Shown: one piece after another, positions 7,506-15,348 of the stretch | Layout of the letters: every line of letters begins with the position of its first letter | Numbering within the stretch: position 1 is the stretch's first letter | Source of the DNA: Bacteroidales bacterium | GTDB taxonomy: Bacteria; Bacteroidota; Bacteroidia; Bacteroidales; UBA4417 | Direction: 5' to 3' | Assembly: GCA_030654075.1 (NCBI GenBank) | Contig: JAURYB010000132.1 | Location: 1-32,548 of the forward strand | DNA length: 32,548 nucleotides | The notes under the pieces: generated by a model | The model's input: only the letters and a program-made list of their open reading frames with translations | Databases searched by the model: none | What the model was told of the DNA's origin: nothing | Position numbers and translations under genes: made by a program

Positions 7506-7623
7506 TATTACCCCCCTTCAGGGCTTTTAGGGATTAGCACTGAAAGGGCGTGATATCAGAACGAAGGGCTCAGCCTTTTGTTTATAAGTAACAAAGTCAG
7601 TCGAGCCCTGAAGGGGCGTAATA
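7506..7623. repeat. REP-like palindromic element (inverted repeat with inner hairpin)
   Basis: TATTACCCCCCTTCAGGGCT (7506-7525) and AGCCCTGAAGGGGCGTAATA (7604-7623) are inverted copies with one mismatch in 20 bases. Between them, ACGAAGGGCT (7561-7570) and AGCCTTTTGT (7572-7581) form another near-palindrome with two G-T pairs. CTGAAAGGG (7540-7548) is a further partial copy of the arm. The element ends 2 bases from the hexosaminidase stop and could also end that transcript. Confidence 0.75.
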
Positions 7624-7625
7624 AA

Positions 7626-9512
7626 CTAATTTCCAGATCTTCTTTCGAGTTCTTCTCTTTTCAAAGTAATGAGATGACCAATAGGTTTGCCATCGCGGTA
7701 AGTGATAACCCGCAAAGTTACAGGGCCATGAGGAAGCTCAACTGGCTGTGAATATTTTGCAGTAAATTTATCTGGCATTGCATCATCAATTGTATAATAA
7801 ATTTCAAGATCAGGTACTTCAGATTCCATAGTTACTGTTAGTTTCCCATCTTTCAGACTTGCTTTCACAATAGCGTCATAGATGGCTTTTGAATAATTGA
7901 CTTCAGCCACATCTGAACGTTCAAATTGATTTTCGACACGTTTGGTAAAATTGTTCCAGTTTTTGCTTTCTTTTGGCGACCAGTAAACCTCCGCCAGGGC
8001 CCACGCGCGTGGGAAAGTCATGTATTGAGCATAACGAAGTGTAGCAACCTGCTCAGTCCATAGATTTCCCTGGCCGCCCAAAATGTATTTTGCATCAACA
8101 CCAGCAGGAACCGGATCAAAACTATAGCACTTTTTTAATCGAAGGCTGGCGTAAATCGGCGGATCGACTGTGCGCTCGCCCTGTACATAATCAAGATATG
8201 CAAAAGTGGTCGGCGACATAACCACATCATGACCCATTTTAGCTGCATCTATTCCTCCTTTTACACCTCGCCAGCTCATTACTGTAGCTTCGGGTGAAAT
8301 ACCACCATCCAGAATTTCATCCCAGCCGATAAGCTTCTTTCCATTTTTTTTCAGGATGGCCTCTACCCTGTTCATAAAATATCCCTGGAGATCTTCAACG
8401 TGCCGGATTCCAAGCTTTTTCATCAATGCCTGGCAGCCTTCATTTTCGGCCCAGTAGCCTTTATAACATTCGTCGCCGCCTACATGAATATACTGGCCTG
8501 GAAATAAAGCCGCAACTTCAGTAAATACCTTATCCAGAAACACATACACATTCTCATCAGAAGGATTAAGTGCATTTTCCACATTCATCTTAAAAGTATT
8601 GTTTCCATACCATTCTGAAAATCCACATCCAGGACTAACAAATGTACTTGTATCTTTTTTGCAACTCAGCTCAGGATAAGATGCAATAGCAGCCATACTA
8701 TGCCCGGGTACATCAATTTCAGGGACAATGGTAATGTTTCGCTCTGTCGCATATTTTATCACTTCACGAATATCATCCTGTGTATAAAATCCACCATCTG
8801 TGGCTTTTTCACCTGGTTTCGGAAAATCGCGATCACCAAAATGTCCAAAACGCTGAACGCGCCATGCTCCGACTTCCGTTAATTTAGGCAATGACATTAT
8901 TTCGATCCGCCATCCTTCATCATCGGTAAGATGCCAGTGAAACGTATTGAATTTCAAGCGGGCCATTTCGTCGATATACGACTTTACTTCTTCTTTCGTA
9001 AAGAAATGACGGCTTACATCTAACATAAGTCCACGCCAGCCAAAACGAGGATAATCGCTTATCTTAACTGCCGGAATTGTCCACTTAGTTTTAACAACAT
9101 TTTTACTCTCAATCTCTTTGGGTAAAAGTTGAAATAATGTCTGCATTCCATAATAAAGCCCTGCAGGCTGATTAGCCGTGATATTAACTCCTTTAGAGGT
9201 CGAAACCAAGGTATATCCTTCTTTTCCAAGCACCTGGTCAGGGACAGCATTTAAATTAAGCTGAATCGCAGCTTTATTTCCTTGAATGGCTTTAATTCCG
9301 AAACCAGTCGAAGTGTTTAATTTCTGCACCAGCATCAAGGCGATTTCACGGCTTTCGGGTTTGTTAAATCCAACGGTTGCGGATTTTGTCAGAGTAAACG
9401 AACCACTATTCTGCTTTATTTCAACAGGTTGAGGTATCAGGTTTAATGTACTGGTCTGCGCCTGTACCAGATTCATGGTCAGGATGAGCAGTAATGATGG
9501 AATAAATTTCAT
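7626..9512 (-). CDS. Secreted beta-N-acetylhexosaminidase, GH20
   Basis: This 628-residue protein begins with a signal peptide (MKFIPSLLLILTMNLVQAQT). Residues about 22-150 are the GH20b accessory domain. Residues about 155-505 form the GH20 catalytic barrel, with RGLMLDVSRHFF (160-171), FHWHLTDDEGW (191-201), PEIDVPGHS (264-272) and the active-site HVGGDE (343-348; Asp347 polarises the substrate acetamido group, Glu348 is the acid). Residues about 545-620 (LEIYYTIDDAMPDKFTAKYS) match the chitobiase/hexosaminidase C-terminal domain. It removes terminal GlcNAc or GalNAc from glycans or chitin fragments, probably in the periplasm or outside the cell. No SusC/SusD genes are beside it, so it is not in an obvious polysaccharide-utilisation locus. 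The next gene upstream, apbE, lies 100 bases away. Confidence 0.93.
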   Translation of the reverse strand: MKFIPSLLLILTMNLVQAQTSTLNLIPQPVEIKQNSGSFTLTKSATVGFNKPESREIALMLVQKLNTSTGFGIKAIQGNKAAIQLNLNAVPDQVLGKEGYTLVSTSKGVNITANQPAGLYYGMQTLFQLLPKEIESKNVVKTKWTIPAVKISDYPRFGWRGLMLDVSRHFFTKEEVKSYIDEMARLKFNTFHWHLTDDEGWRIEIMSLPKLTEVGAWRVQRFGHFGDRDFPKPGEKATDGGFYTQDDIREVIKYATERNITIVPEIDVPGHSMAAIASYPELSCKKDTSTFVSPGCGFSEWYGNNTFKMNVENALNPSDENVYVFLDKVFTEVAALFPGQYIHVGGDECYKGYWAENEGCQALMKKLGIRHVEDLQGYFMNRVEAILKKNGKKLIGWDEILDGGISPEATVMSWRGVKGGIDAAKMGHDVVMSPTTFAYLDYVQGERTVDPPIYASLRLKKCYSFDPVPAGVDAKYILGGQGNLWTEQVATLRYAQYMTFPRAWALAEVYWSPKESKNWNNFTKRVENQFERSDVAEVNYSKAIYDAIVKASLKDGKLTVTMESEVPDLEIYYTIDDAMPDKFTAKYSQPVELPHGPVTLRVITYRDGKPIGHLITLKREELERRSGN

Positions 9513-9612
9513 GCTGAAAGGATTTAATTAAGATTCAATTTTGTTTTTCAATATGTGTGCGTGAAATTGGAATGTTGAATTGGTCACTTACCAGGTTTAT
9601 CAAATTATTTCT

Positions 9613-10635
9613 TTATTTGTCATTACGCAGATGTTTCCTGAATCCTTTTGTATAGTATGTATTCATACTTCCATCAGGTGCTGTATAAATAAAATACACA
9701 TCAAGTTTAGGATGTTTTTTCAGGTATTCTTTGCCTTTATCAACCCCCATAACCATAAATGCTGTGGCATAAGCATCAGCCGTAATACAATCTTTGGCAA
9801 GTACCGACACACTTAATGTAGTATGTTTTACGGGATAGCCATTTGAAGGATCAATAGTGTGCGAATATCGGACCCCGTTTTCTTCATAAAATTTGCGGTA
9901 GCTTCCTGATGTAGAAATAGCCATATCCTGAAGCATAACAACAGCCTGGATTTTACGCGGTTCATCGGCAGTTTTGGCAGGCATTTCGATAGCTACACTC
10001 CATTTCTCCCCGCCTGGTTTTGTGCGGCGAGCAAGTACTTCACCACCTATATCGATAAGATATGACTGAATACCTTTTGAATCAAGAAAACCGGCAACAA
10101 CATCTACCGCATAACCCTGGGCAATGGCATTATAATCAATGCGAATCCGTGGATCGGTTTTAATCAGTTTTCCGTTACTAAGCATTACCTTGTGGTATCC
10201 AACCAATGGCATCAGGCTGTCAACAATACGATGATTCATTTTTACACGGTTTCCCAGGCCAAATCCCCAGGCCGAAACCAGTGGCCCAACTGTGATGTCG
10301 AATGCGCCTTTCGTTTTTTCTGAAACTTCCATGGCTTTCTGAAAAATCACACTAAACATTTCATCTGCCCTTACGGAAGGATCGTTATTATTCATCCGGG
10401 AAATTATTGAATTAGGCTTATATGTAGAGGCGGTGGAATCGAACCTGCGAAAAAGCGAATCAAGAGATGGCTGTAAATTGGTACTGTCATCGTGATAATA
10501 CGTAATTGCATAATAGGTCCCCTGGGTTTCGCCACCTATTTTGATAAGCACTGGTTCTTTACGATGTCTGCATGATGAAAGCAGAATCATACAAAGCAGC
10601 GAAAACAGAGTTAATTTCCGGGTAAAGGAATTCAT
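9613..10635 (-). CDS. apbE: FAD:protein FMN transferase, lipoprotein (ApbE)
   Basis: Counted from ATG 10635, the product has 340 residues and starts with a lipoprotein signal ending in the lipobox LLSSC (Cys22). ApbE signatures follow: GGETQGTYYAITYY, ASTYKPNSIISRMNN, GAFDITVGPLVSAWGFG, IDYNAIAQGYAVDVV, IDIGGEVLARR and HTIDPSNGYPV. ApbE attaches FMN from FAD to Thr or Ser of exported proteins such as NqrC or RnfG. Its partner is not in this window. The frame stays open back to GTG 10731, but those extra codons run through a hairpin terminator (10695-10716). The downstream ATG, which gives a normal signal peptide, is therefore the better start. Confidence 0.92.
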   Translation of the reverse strand: MNSFTRKLTLFSLLCMILLSSCRHRKEPVLIKIGGETQGTYYAITYYHDDSTNLQPSLDSLFRRFDSTASTYKPNSIISRMNNNDPSVRADEMFSVIFQKAMEVSEKTKGAFDITVGPLVSAWGFGLGNRVKMNHRIVDSLMPLVGYHKVMLSNGKLIKTDPRIRIDYNAIAQGYAVDVVAGFLDSKGIQSYLIDIGGEVLARRTKPGGEKWSVAIEMPAKTADEPRKIQAVVMLQDMAISTSGSYRKFYEENGVRYSHTIDPSNGYPVKHTTLSVSVLAKDCITADAYATAFMVMGVDKGKEYLKKHPKLDVYFIYTAPDGSMNTYYTKGFRKHLRNDK

Positions 10636-10687
10636 TGTGATGTATATTGAGAATATCTTTGTGAAAATTATTTGAAAGAGCGAAAAT

Positions 10688-10716
10688 AATAAAAAACCTG
10701 GCGTAAAGGCCGGGTT
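10688..10716 (-). terminator. Intrinsic terminator on the minus strand, upstream of apbE
   Basis: Read on the minus strand, AACCCGGC (10716-10709), a 6-base loop and GCCAGGTT (10702-10695) form an 8-bp stem with one G-T pair. TTTTTTATTATT follows. No annotated minus-strand gene lies upstream for it to end. It either terminates the tiny ORF at 10724-10783 or acts as a leader attenuator for apbE. Confidence 0.65.
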
Positions 10717-10723
10717 ATTTATT

Positions 10724-10783
10724 TTATCCACCTAATTCGTCAATGGTCACTTTTCCGGGTGGTATTTTAAGATGGTCCGGCAT
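10724..10783 (-). CDS. Possible 19-residue small protein or leader peptide
   Basis: ATG 10783 to TAA 10724 encodes MPDHLKIPPGKVTIDELGG. The composition is protein-like (balanced charges, Pro and Gly). An in-frame stop lies directly before the ATG, so it is not the tail of a longer frame. The strong terminator 7 bases after its stop would otherwise have no gene to serve. I do not recognise the peptide. It may be a leader ORF for apbE or chance; length alone gives weak support. Confidence 0.3.
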   Translation of the reverse strand: MPDHLKIPPGKVTIDELGG

Positions 10784-10920
10784 TTAAGAACAGCTATATT
10801 CATAGGTTTACCAGGAACATAGTTTATCCTAAATATCTTCGTTATCAATAATATAATTAAATTAACATTACGAATATCCGGATACACTATTCAGGCATCA
10901 TTTGTGTTATAAGAAAGTAT

Positions 10921-10946
10921 TCCTGCAAAGCTTTACATTTGCAGGA
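10921..10946 (+). promoter_or_regulatory. Putative -7 element inside a 9-bp inverted repeat, before the T9SS plug gene
   Basis: TCCTGCAAA (10921-10929) and TTTGCAGGA (10938-10946) form a perfect 9-bp inverted repeat with an 8-base centre. The -7-like TACATTTG (10934-10941) lies across its right arm. Transcription would begin near 10948, about 22 bases before ATG 10970. I see no TTTG at the right -33 distance. The palindrome could be an operator. Confidence 0.5.
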
Positions 10947-10969
10947 CAAAACTTCATTCCTAAAAAAAC

Positions 10970-12301
10970 ATGAAACTAAGATTCACTGCTTATTTGCCTT
11001 TTCTGTTCTTTATTCTGTTTTCCAGTCAGAATATATCAGGAGCCATTACAGGCATCGTTCCTGATACAGTTGATTTTTATTCGGATAACTATTTGCGGAA
11101 TGATAATCATGTATACCAGAAATACATACAGGCCGTAAAACTTTCGCGCGTCGGATTTGATCTTGCTGATCCTATAATTACATTTGGCAGCGGCGAACAA
11201 TTTCATGTAGTTTTTGACGATTTACACCGAAATTTCACACAATACTATTACCAGGTTCAGCATTGCAATGCGGATTGGGCAAAATCGGAAATCTGGACAA
11301 ATGAATACCTCGAAGGCTCCGAGGAAGATCAGGTTGAAAACTATGAACCTTCATTTAATACACGCACTATCTATACTCATTATGAATTCAGTTTCCCGAA
11401 TGATCGGTTTATTTTAAAGAAATCGGGGAATTATATATTAAGGGTTTTTTCACGCGACCAATCCGGACATGAAATCAACGCATTTACCCGAAGATTCATG
11501 GTGGTTGAACCAAAGGTTACGATCGACGCAACTATCAGTCGGGCAGGGACTTCCGAAGATTATGAAACAAAGCAGGAAGTCGATTTTACCATTAATACCT
11601 CAGGCTTCCGGATTGACGCTCCATACCAGGACATAAAAGTTGTGATTCTCCAGAACTGGCGCTGGGACATTGCGCTTACCAATCTTAAACCTTATATGGT
11701 TCGCAATGATGAGTTGGATTATTCATTCGATAATGGCACCAATTTGTTTGATGGGATTAATGAGTTCAGAAGGTTTGATTTGTCAAGCATTAAATTGATT
11801 TCGGAAAAGGTGCGGGAAATCACCTTCGATGATTCCATGTTTTACGCTAAACTATGGGAAAGTGAAAAACGAACTTATAAAGAATATATATCTGATGATG
11901 ATATAAACGGAAAATTCCTGCTGAAAACTGTTGATTATCCTTCTGTTTCAAATTATGGGGAATACGCTATGGTGAAATTCTATCTTCCTTTCGATGCTCC
12001 TATTGTTGAAGGAAATCTCTATGTGGCAGGTGGATTTAATTGCTGGCAATACACGCCTGAAAATAAAATGGAGTACAATTACCGGAAGAAAGCCTATGAA
12101 TCCAGTATACTTTTCAAGCAAGGCTATTATAATTATTTATATGTGATGCTTCCTAATAACTCGAAAGCAGGCGACGCAACATGGATTGAAGGAAACCATT
12201 CGGAAACGAAAAATAATTATACCATACTGGTTTATCACCGGTCGCGAGGCGAATTATATGATGAATTGATAGGAACAGGGAGTTTTGAAAGCGGAAAGTA
12301 A
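10970..12301 (+). CDS. Type IX secretion system plug protein (DUF5103 family)
   Basis: This 443-residue protein has an N-terminal signal (LPFLFFILFSSQNISGA). It then shows the features of the DUF5103/T9SS plug family: an Ig-like first domain (about 40-165: VKLSRVGFDLADPIITFGSG, FTQYYYQVQHCNADWAKSEI, YTHYEFSFPNDRF, GNYILRVF) and a second domain (about 170-430) with VAGGFNCWQYTPENKMEYN and KQGYYNYLYVM. In Flavobacterium, a member of this family blocks the periplasmic side of the giant SprA (Sov) outer-membrane pore. Here it is a single gene, separate from the other T9SS genes. It converges on a GDSL hydrolase with a likely T9SS tail, 13 bases apart with no visible terminator between them. Confidence 0.85.
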   Translation: MKLRFTAYLPFLFFILFSSQNISGAITGIVPDTVDFYSDNYLRNDNHVYQKYIQAVKLSRVGFDLADPIITFGSGEQFHVVFDDLHRNFTQYYYQVQHCNADWAKSEIWTNEYLEGSEEDQVENYEPSFNTRTIYTHYEFSFPNDRFILKKSGNYILRVFSRDQSGHEINAFTRRFMVVEPKVTIDATISRAGTSEDYETKQEVDFTINTSGFRIDAPYQDIKVVILQNWRWDIALTNLKPYMVRNDELDYSFDNGTNLFDGINEFRRFDLSSIKLISEKVREITFDDSMFYAKLWESEKRTYKEYISDDDINGKFLLKTVDYPSVSNYGEYAMVKFYLPFDAPIVEGNLYVAGGFNCWQYTPENKMEYNYRKKAYESSILFKQGYYNYLYVMLPNNSKAGDATWIEGNHSETKNNYTILVYHRSRGELYDELIGTGSFESGK

Positions 12302-12314
12302 TCACACCTGGTTT

Positions 12315-13232
12315 TTATATCAAAATGATTTTCGTCCTGTAAAGTACTTTCCTTTGCTTGTAAAAGCCCAGAAAATACATTCCGGCGGGTAACCCGCTAA
12401 GATTTATCGTGCTTTCAATACCAGTTTGTAAGAATTGGCTATGTACGATTTTTCCATTCGGATTGTAAATAAAAAGCTCAGCTTCCTTGGGTGATTTTAT
12501 CGTTAATTGCCTTTGGGACAGAATGTAGCGAAAATCATCCTTACCCGAAAGCTCTTCATTAATACCAAGTTCCTTTTCAACACTTTTCAGTATTTCCTGT
12601 ACCCAAAGGGCATACATTTTCCCACTTGGATGCAATCCGTCGGAAGCAACAAGATCAGTCATAATCAATCCATTTCTGGAAATTGGGGTGATGTCAATAT
12701 ATTTAACACGATAATTTTCAGTGATTTGCCTATTGAAAGCATTAAACTGATCAATCTGGGTGCTGATATTCAGATCTCCTTTCCCAAAAGGCGTATAAGC
12801 ATAATCGGGAATTGACAAAACAAAAACATGTTCAGGTAAATTTCCGGCAAGTGCTATGGCAGCTTTGAGCAATTCTTCAAATTCGGTAGCATAATCCTGT
12901 ATGCTTCCTCCCTGGTATTGGTTATTCACACCTATAAGCAGCGAAACCAGGTTGTAACCGGTTAACGATTGCTGCTGGCTAATCGCTAATTTCAGATTAT
13001 CCGTACGCCAGCCTGTTTGAGCAATTATCTTAGTTTCCTCTACATTATAACCCTGGTAAGATAATGCAAACACAAACTGGTTAGGCCAGCACTCATTAGC
13101 CGCGACGCTTTGACCAATGGTGTATGAATCGCCAAGCGCCAGAAAATGAACAGTTTCCCAAATTTTAATTTTTTGGGCATTACTGTTATTCAAAAAAGTG
13201 AAAAGCAGTAATGTAAGCAAACCGAATCTCAT
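12315..13232 (-). CDS. Secreted SGNH/GDSL hydrolase with type IX sorting domain
   Basis: This 305-residue protein starts with a signal peptide (MRFGLLTLLLFTFLNNSNAQ). The SGNH blocks are complete: GDSY (34-37, nucleophile Ser36), Gly74 in AQTGWRT, GVNN (101-104, Asn103) and SDGLHPS (197-203, Asp198 and His201). This predicts an esterase or lipase acting outside the membrane. Residues about 240-305 (ELFIYNPNGKIVHSQFL, then INLSGLPAGMYFLGF) match the type A T9SS C-terminal sorting domain. The protein is therefore probably carried to the cell surface by the type IX system, whose plug protein is encoded next door. The substrate is unknown. Confidence 0.88.
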   Translation of the reverse strand: MRFGLLTLLLFTFLNNSNAQKIKIWETVHFLALGDSYTIGQSVAANECWPNQFVFALSYQGYNVEETKIIAQTGWRTDNLKLAISQQQSLTGYNLVSLLIGVNNQYQGGSIQDYATEFEELLKAAIALAGNLPEHVFVLSIPDYAYTPFGKGDLNISTQIDQFNAFNRQITENYRVKYIDITPISRNGLIMTDLVASDGLHPSGKMYALWVQEILKSVEKELGINEELSGKDDFRYILSQRQLTIKSPKEAELFIYNPNGKIVHSQFLQTGIESTINLSGLPAGMYFLGFYKQRKVLYRTKIILI

Positions 13233-13695
13233 AAGGCTTCAAATTTATACTCTTCACAACAACAGAAATATATTTTTGTTTGCCGGGAAGCTTTGGTATA
13301 GGCCAGGAATTAAAAAGAAGGTAACTAATCAGTGCCAATAGTATAAAGTGCCTAAAGTTTCCATTTAATCGGAAAGAAACAAAAAGAAAAATCTACTGCT
13401 AACCTTTTTAAACCAAACTATAGCCTTATTACGTTATTTTATGGCTAGAACTTTAGGCACTTTAAGTATTTTAGACACTTTAAGTACTATAAAACACTAA
13501 AATTAAAATAGGGTGATTAGTTACAAAAGAAGAAAAGTACAAGCAATTCGGAAATTGCCACATAATTTCTGATGAAACGAGCCATGACAGTATATTGTCT
13601 CACAAAGCAATGATTATTTTCATAGCGACTTCCCTGAGACCTTTAAAAAATAAATTAATTACATGAAATGTGTAATTAAACCTTAATTTTAGAGT
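13233..13695. other. 463-base gap with repeats and no gene
   Basis: No convincing ORF lies here. It holds TAAAGTGCCTAAAGTT (13344-13359) and its exact inverse AACTTTAGGCACTTTA (13449-13464). A short tandem repeat at 13452-13486 is described separately. GCAATT/AATTGC around 13543-13558 is a minor hairpin. The rest is AT-rich and featureless to me. Confidence 0.6.
13452..13486. repeat. Tandem 17-base repeat, period 18
   Basis: TTTAGGCACTTTAAGTA (13452-13468) is followed by TTTAGACACTTTAAGTA (13470-13486), with one mismatch. The first unit is also half of the 16-base inverted repeat with 13344-13359. Confidence 0.7.
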
Positions 13696-14574
13696 CTACC
13701 TGCTGAATCGCAGAAATGTCCCGAGCGGAAGTTTTTTACCAAAACGATCGGATAGGTATAATTCGCCAAATTCATTTTTCTCTTTCCTGTCGAAATAACT
13801 GTTGATCAAATTATTCCCTACAAGAGCAGAAAACCCGATTGAATACATATTGAGGATCAGAAAGCTATTCTGTGGCAGCAACAGTTTACTGCAAAGCATT
13901 ATCATTTCATTCAGATTATCATCAAGAATCCATTTTTCACCATCGGCACCACGTCCGTATGCCGGCGGGTCGAGGATAATTCCTGAATAGGTATTGCCAC
14001 GGCGAACTTCGCGTTGCACAAACTTCAATGCGTCTTCCACTACCCAGCGGATATTGTCGAGCTGGCTGTTTTCCATATTTTCTCTGGCCCAGCTGATGAC
14101 AGGTTTCACCGAATCAACATGAACCACCTCTGCTCCTGCCGCACGGGCAGCCAGCGAAGCAGCGCCGGTATAAGCAAAGAGGTTGAGTACCTTTGGATGC
14201 GAATCTTTAGAAGCCGTTACCTGGTCGTAAATATAATCCCAGTTGGGCGCCTGTTCAGGAAAAACACCAATATGCCGGAAAGATGTAAGACCGAGCCTCA
14301 CATTGAAATTGATTTGCTTGTACGAATAATTTATACGCCATTGTTCAGGCATGCCTTTCTTTAATATCCAACGTCCTTTTTCAGTGTCATTTTTCTCCAA
14401 CTTAAAAGCGGCCGACGACATTTTATCCCAGTCAGCTTCACTCATTGAGCGGTTCCAGATAGCCTGAGGTTCCGGACGAATTATTACATATTGCCCGAAA
14501 CGTTCCAGTTTTTCGAAACTTCCTGAATCAATAAGTTCATAATCTGTAAAATGAGTAGGAGTAAGAAGTTGCAT
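13696..14574 (-). CDS. Class I SAM-dependent methyltransferase (RlmI/RlmK-like)
   Basis: This 292-residue protein has an N-terminal strand-rich region (about 1-110) and then a Rossmann methyltransferase domain. The SAM-binding motif is NLFAYTGAAS (131-140), with the acidic end of strand 2 at VVHVDS (150-155). The catalytic motif IV is DPPAYGRG (202-209). The DPPAYG form and the overall layout match the family that includes RlmI and the C-terminal part of RlmK/L, which methylate cytosine or guanine in 23S rRNA. The N-terminal PUA domain of RlmI is not evident, so the exact base and RNA are uncertain. An rRNA target is an inference. The acyltransferase gene lies 111 bases upstream on the same strand. 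Confidence 0.83.
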   Translation of the reverse strand: MQLLTPTHFTDYELIDSGSFEKLERFGQYVIIRPEPQAIWNRSMSEADWDKMSSAAFKLEKNDTEKGRWILKKGMPEQWRINYSYKQINFNVRLGLTSFRHIGVFPEQAPNWDYIYDQVTASKDSHPKVLNLFAYTGAASLAARAAGAEVVHVDSVKPVISWARENMENSQLDNIRWVVEDALKFVQREVRRGNTYSGIILDPPAYGRGADGEKWILDDNLNEMIMLCSKLLLPQNSFLILNMYSIGFSALVGNNLINSYFDRKEKNEFGELYLSDRFGKKLPLGTFLRFSR

Positions 14575-14685
14575 TGTTGATTTTGGGACTTTAAGATTGG
14601 TAAGAATACTCAGAATCTGTCGTTAAATGGATGTATATCATAGTCTTATTCCTGAAAATTCAATGGGAAGACATTTTGAGGTAAA

Positions 14686-15252
14686 CTATTTTTTTAGATT
14701 TTGAGGGCTGAGATTAAATTTTTCGGGATATTTTGCGGCTTTCTCTGAATAAAATGCTTCAATTTTCTTTAAATCAGCATCGTAATCACCAGTTGGATTC
14801 AACCAACCACCTATTCCTCCAATTTTATTTTTATAGTCGAGAAACCCAAAAGCGATAGGAACACGCGCGTTTTCAGCGATATAGTAAAAACCACGCTTCC
14901 AGTTACGGTTCAGGCTTCGGGTTCCTTCGGGAGTTATTGTAATGTAAAGGCTATCATATTTTTTAAACATCTCACCTACCTGTAACACAATGTTGGTGCT
15001 GGCTTTACGATCGACAGGAATTCCGCCTACCGTTTTTAAAATTCCTCCTAGCGGGAAAACAAAAGCTTCCTTTTTAACAAGATATTTCGAATCCACTCCG
15101 ATTGACATATACCCAAGGTATCCGATCAGGAAATCCCAATTACTGGTATGTGGAGCCATCATCACTACCATTTTTTTTTCGCCAGGAGGAAGTTTGATGA
15201 TTACTTTCCATCCAACTAGCTTTAATATAAATCGGGCGAATTTTTTTTTCAT
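14686..15252 (-). CDS. PlsC-like acyltransferase
   Basis: This 188-residue protein carries the glycerol-phosphate acyltransferase motifs: HTSNWD (35-40, the HX4D catalytic pair) and TPEGTRS (108-113), followed by WKRGFYYIAENARVPI. Such enzymes move a fatty acyl chain from a thioester donor to a lysophospholipid or related acceptor at the inner membrane. It is short for a 1-acyl-glycerol-3-phosphate acyltransferase (usually about 240 residues) and lacks a long N-terminal membrane helix. It may act on another lipid, for example an aminolipid. It starts 96 bases after the dnaX stop on the same strand and may share its transcript. Confidence 0.82.
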   Translation of the reverse strand: MKKKFARFILKLVGWKVIIKLPPGEKKMVVMMAPHTSNWDFLIGYLGYMSIGVDSKYLVKKEAFVFPLGGILKTVGGIPVDRKASTNIVLQVGEMFKKYDSLYITITPEGTRSLNRNWKRGFYYIAENARVPIAFGFLDYKNKIGGIGGWLNPTGDYDADLKKIEAFYSEKAAKYPEKFNLSPQNLKK

Positions 15253-15348
15253 AAATATCTGGTTCAGTTGTTAGCTGGATGTTTTGAAATAATAAAATAG
15301 TTCGTTCAGAATTCAGGGCAAAACTGCCCAAAATGTGAAATCTTCAAT

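Noticed and set aside
7478..7623. CRISPR-like array from the repeated palindromes near the transposase
   Set aside because: The arms are inverted rather than direct repeats, there are no regular spacers, and no cas genes are present.
10431..10450. tRNA-like words (GGTGGAATCGAACCT) in apbE
   Set aside because: They lie in a conserved coding frame and no cloverleaf can be formed around them. No tRNA or rRNA gene was seen in the window.
10636..10731. N-terminal extension of ApbE back to GTG 10731
   Set aside because: It would translate through a hairpin terminator and place 32 extra residues before a clear lipoprotein signal.
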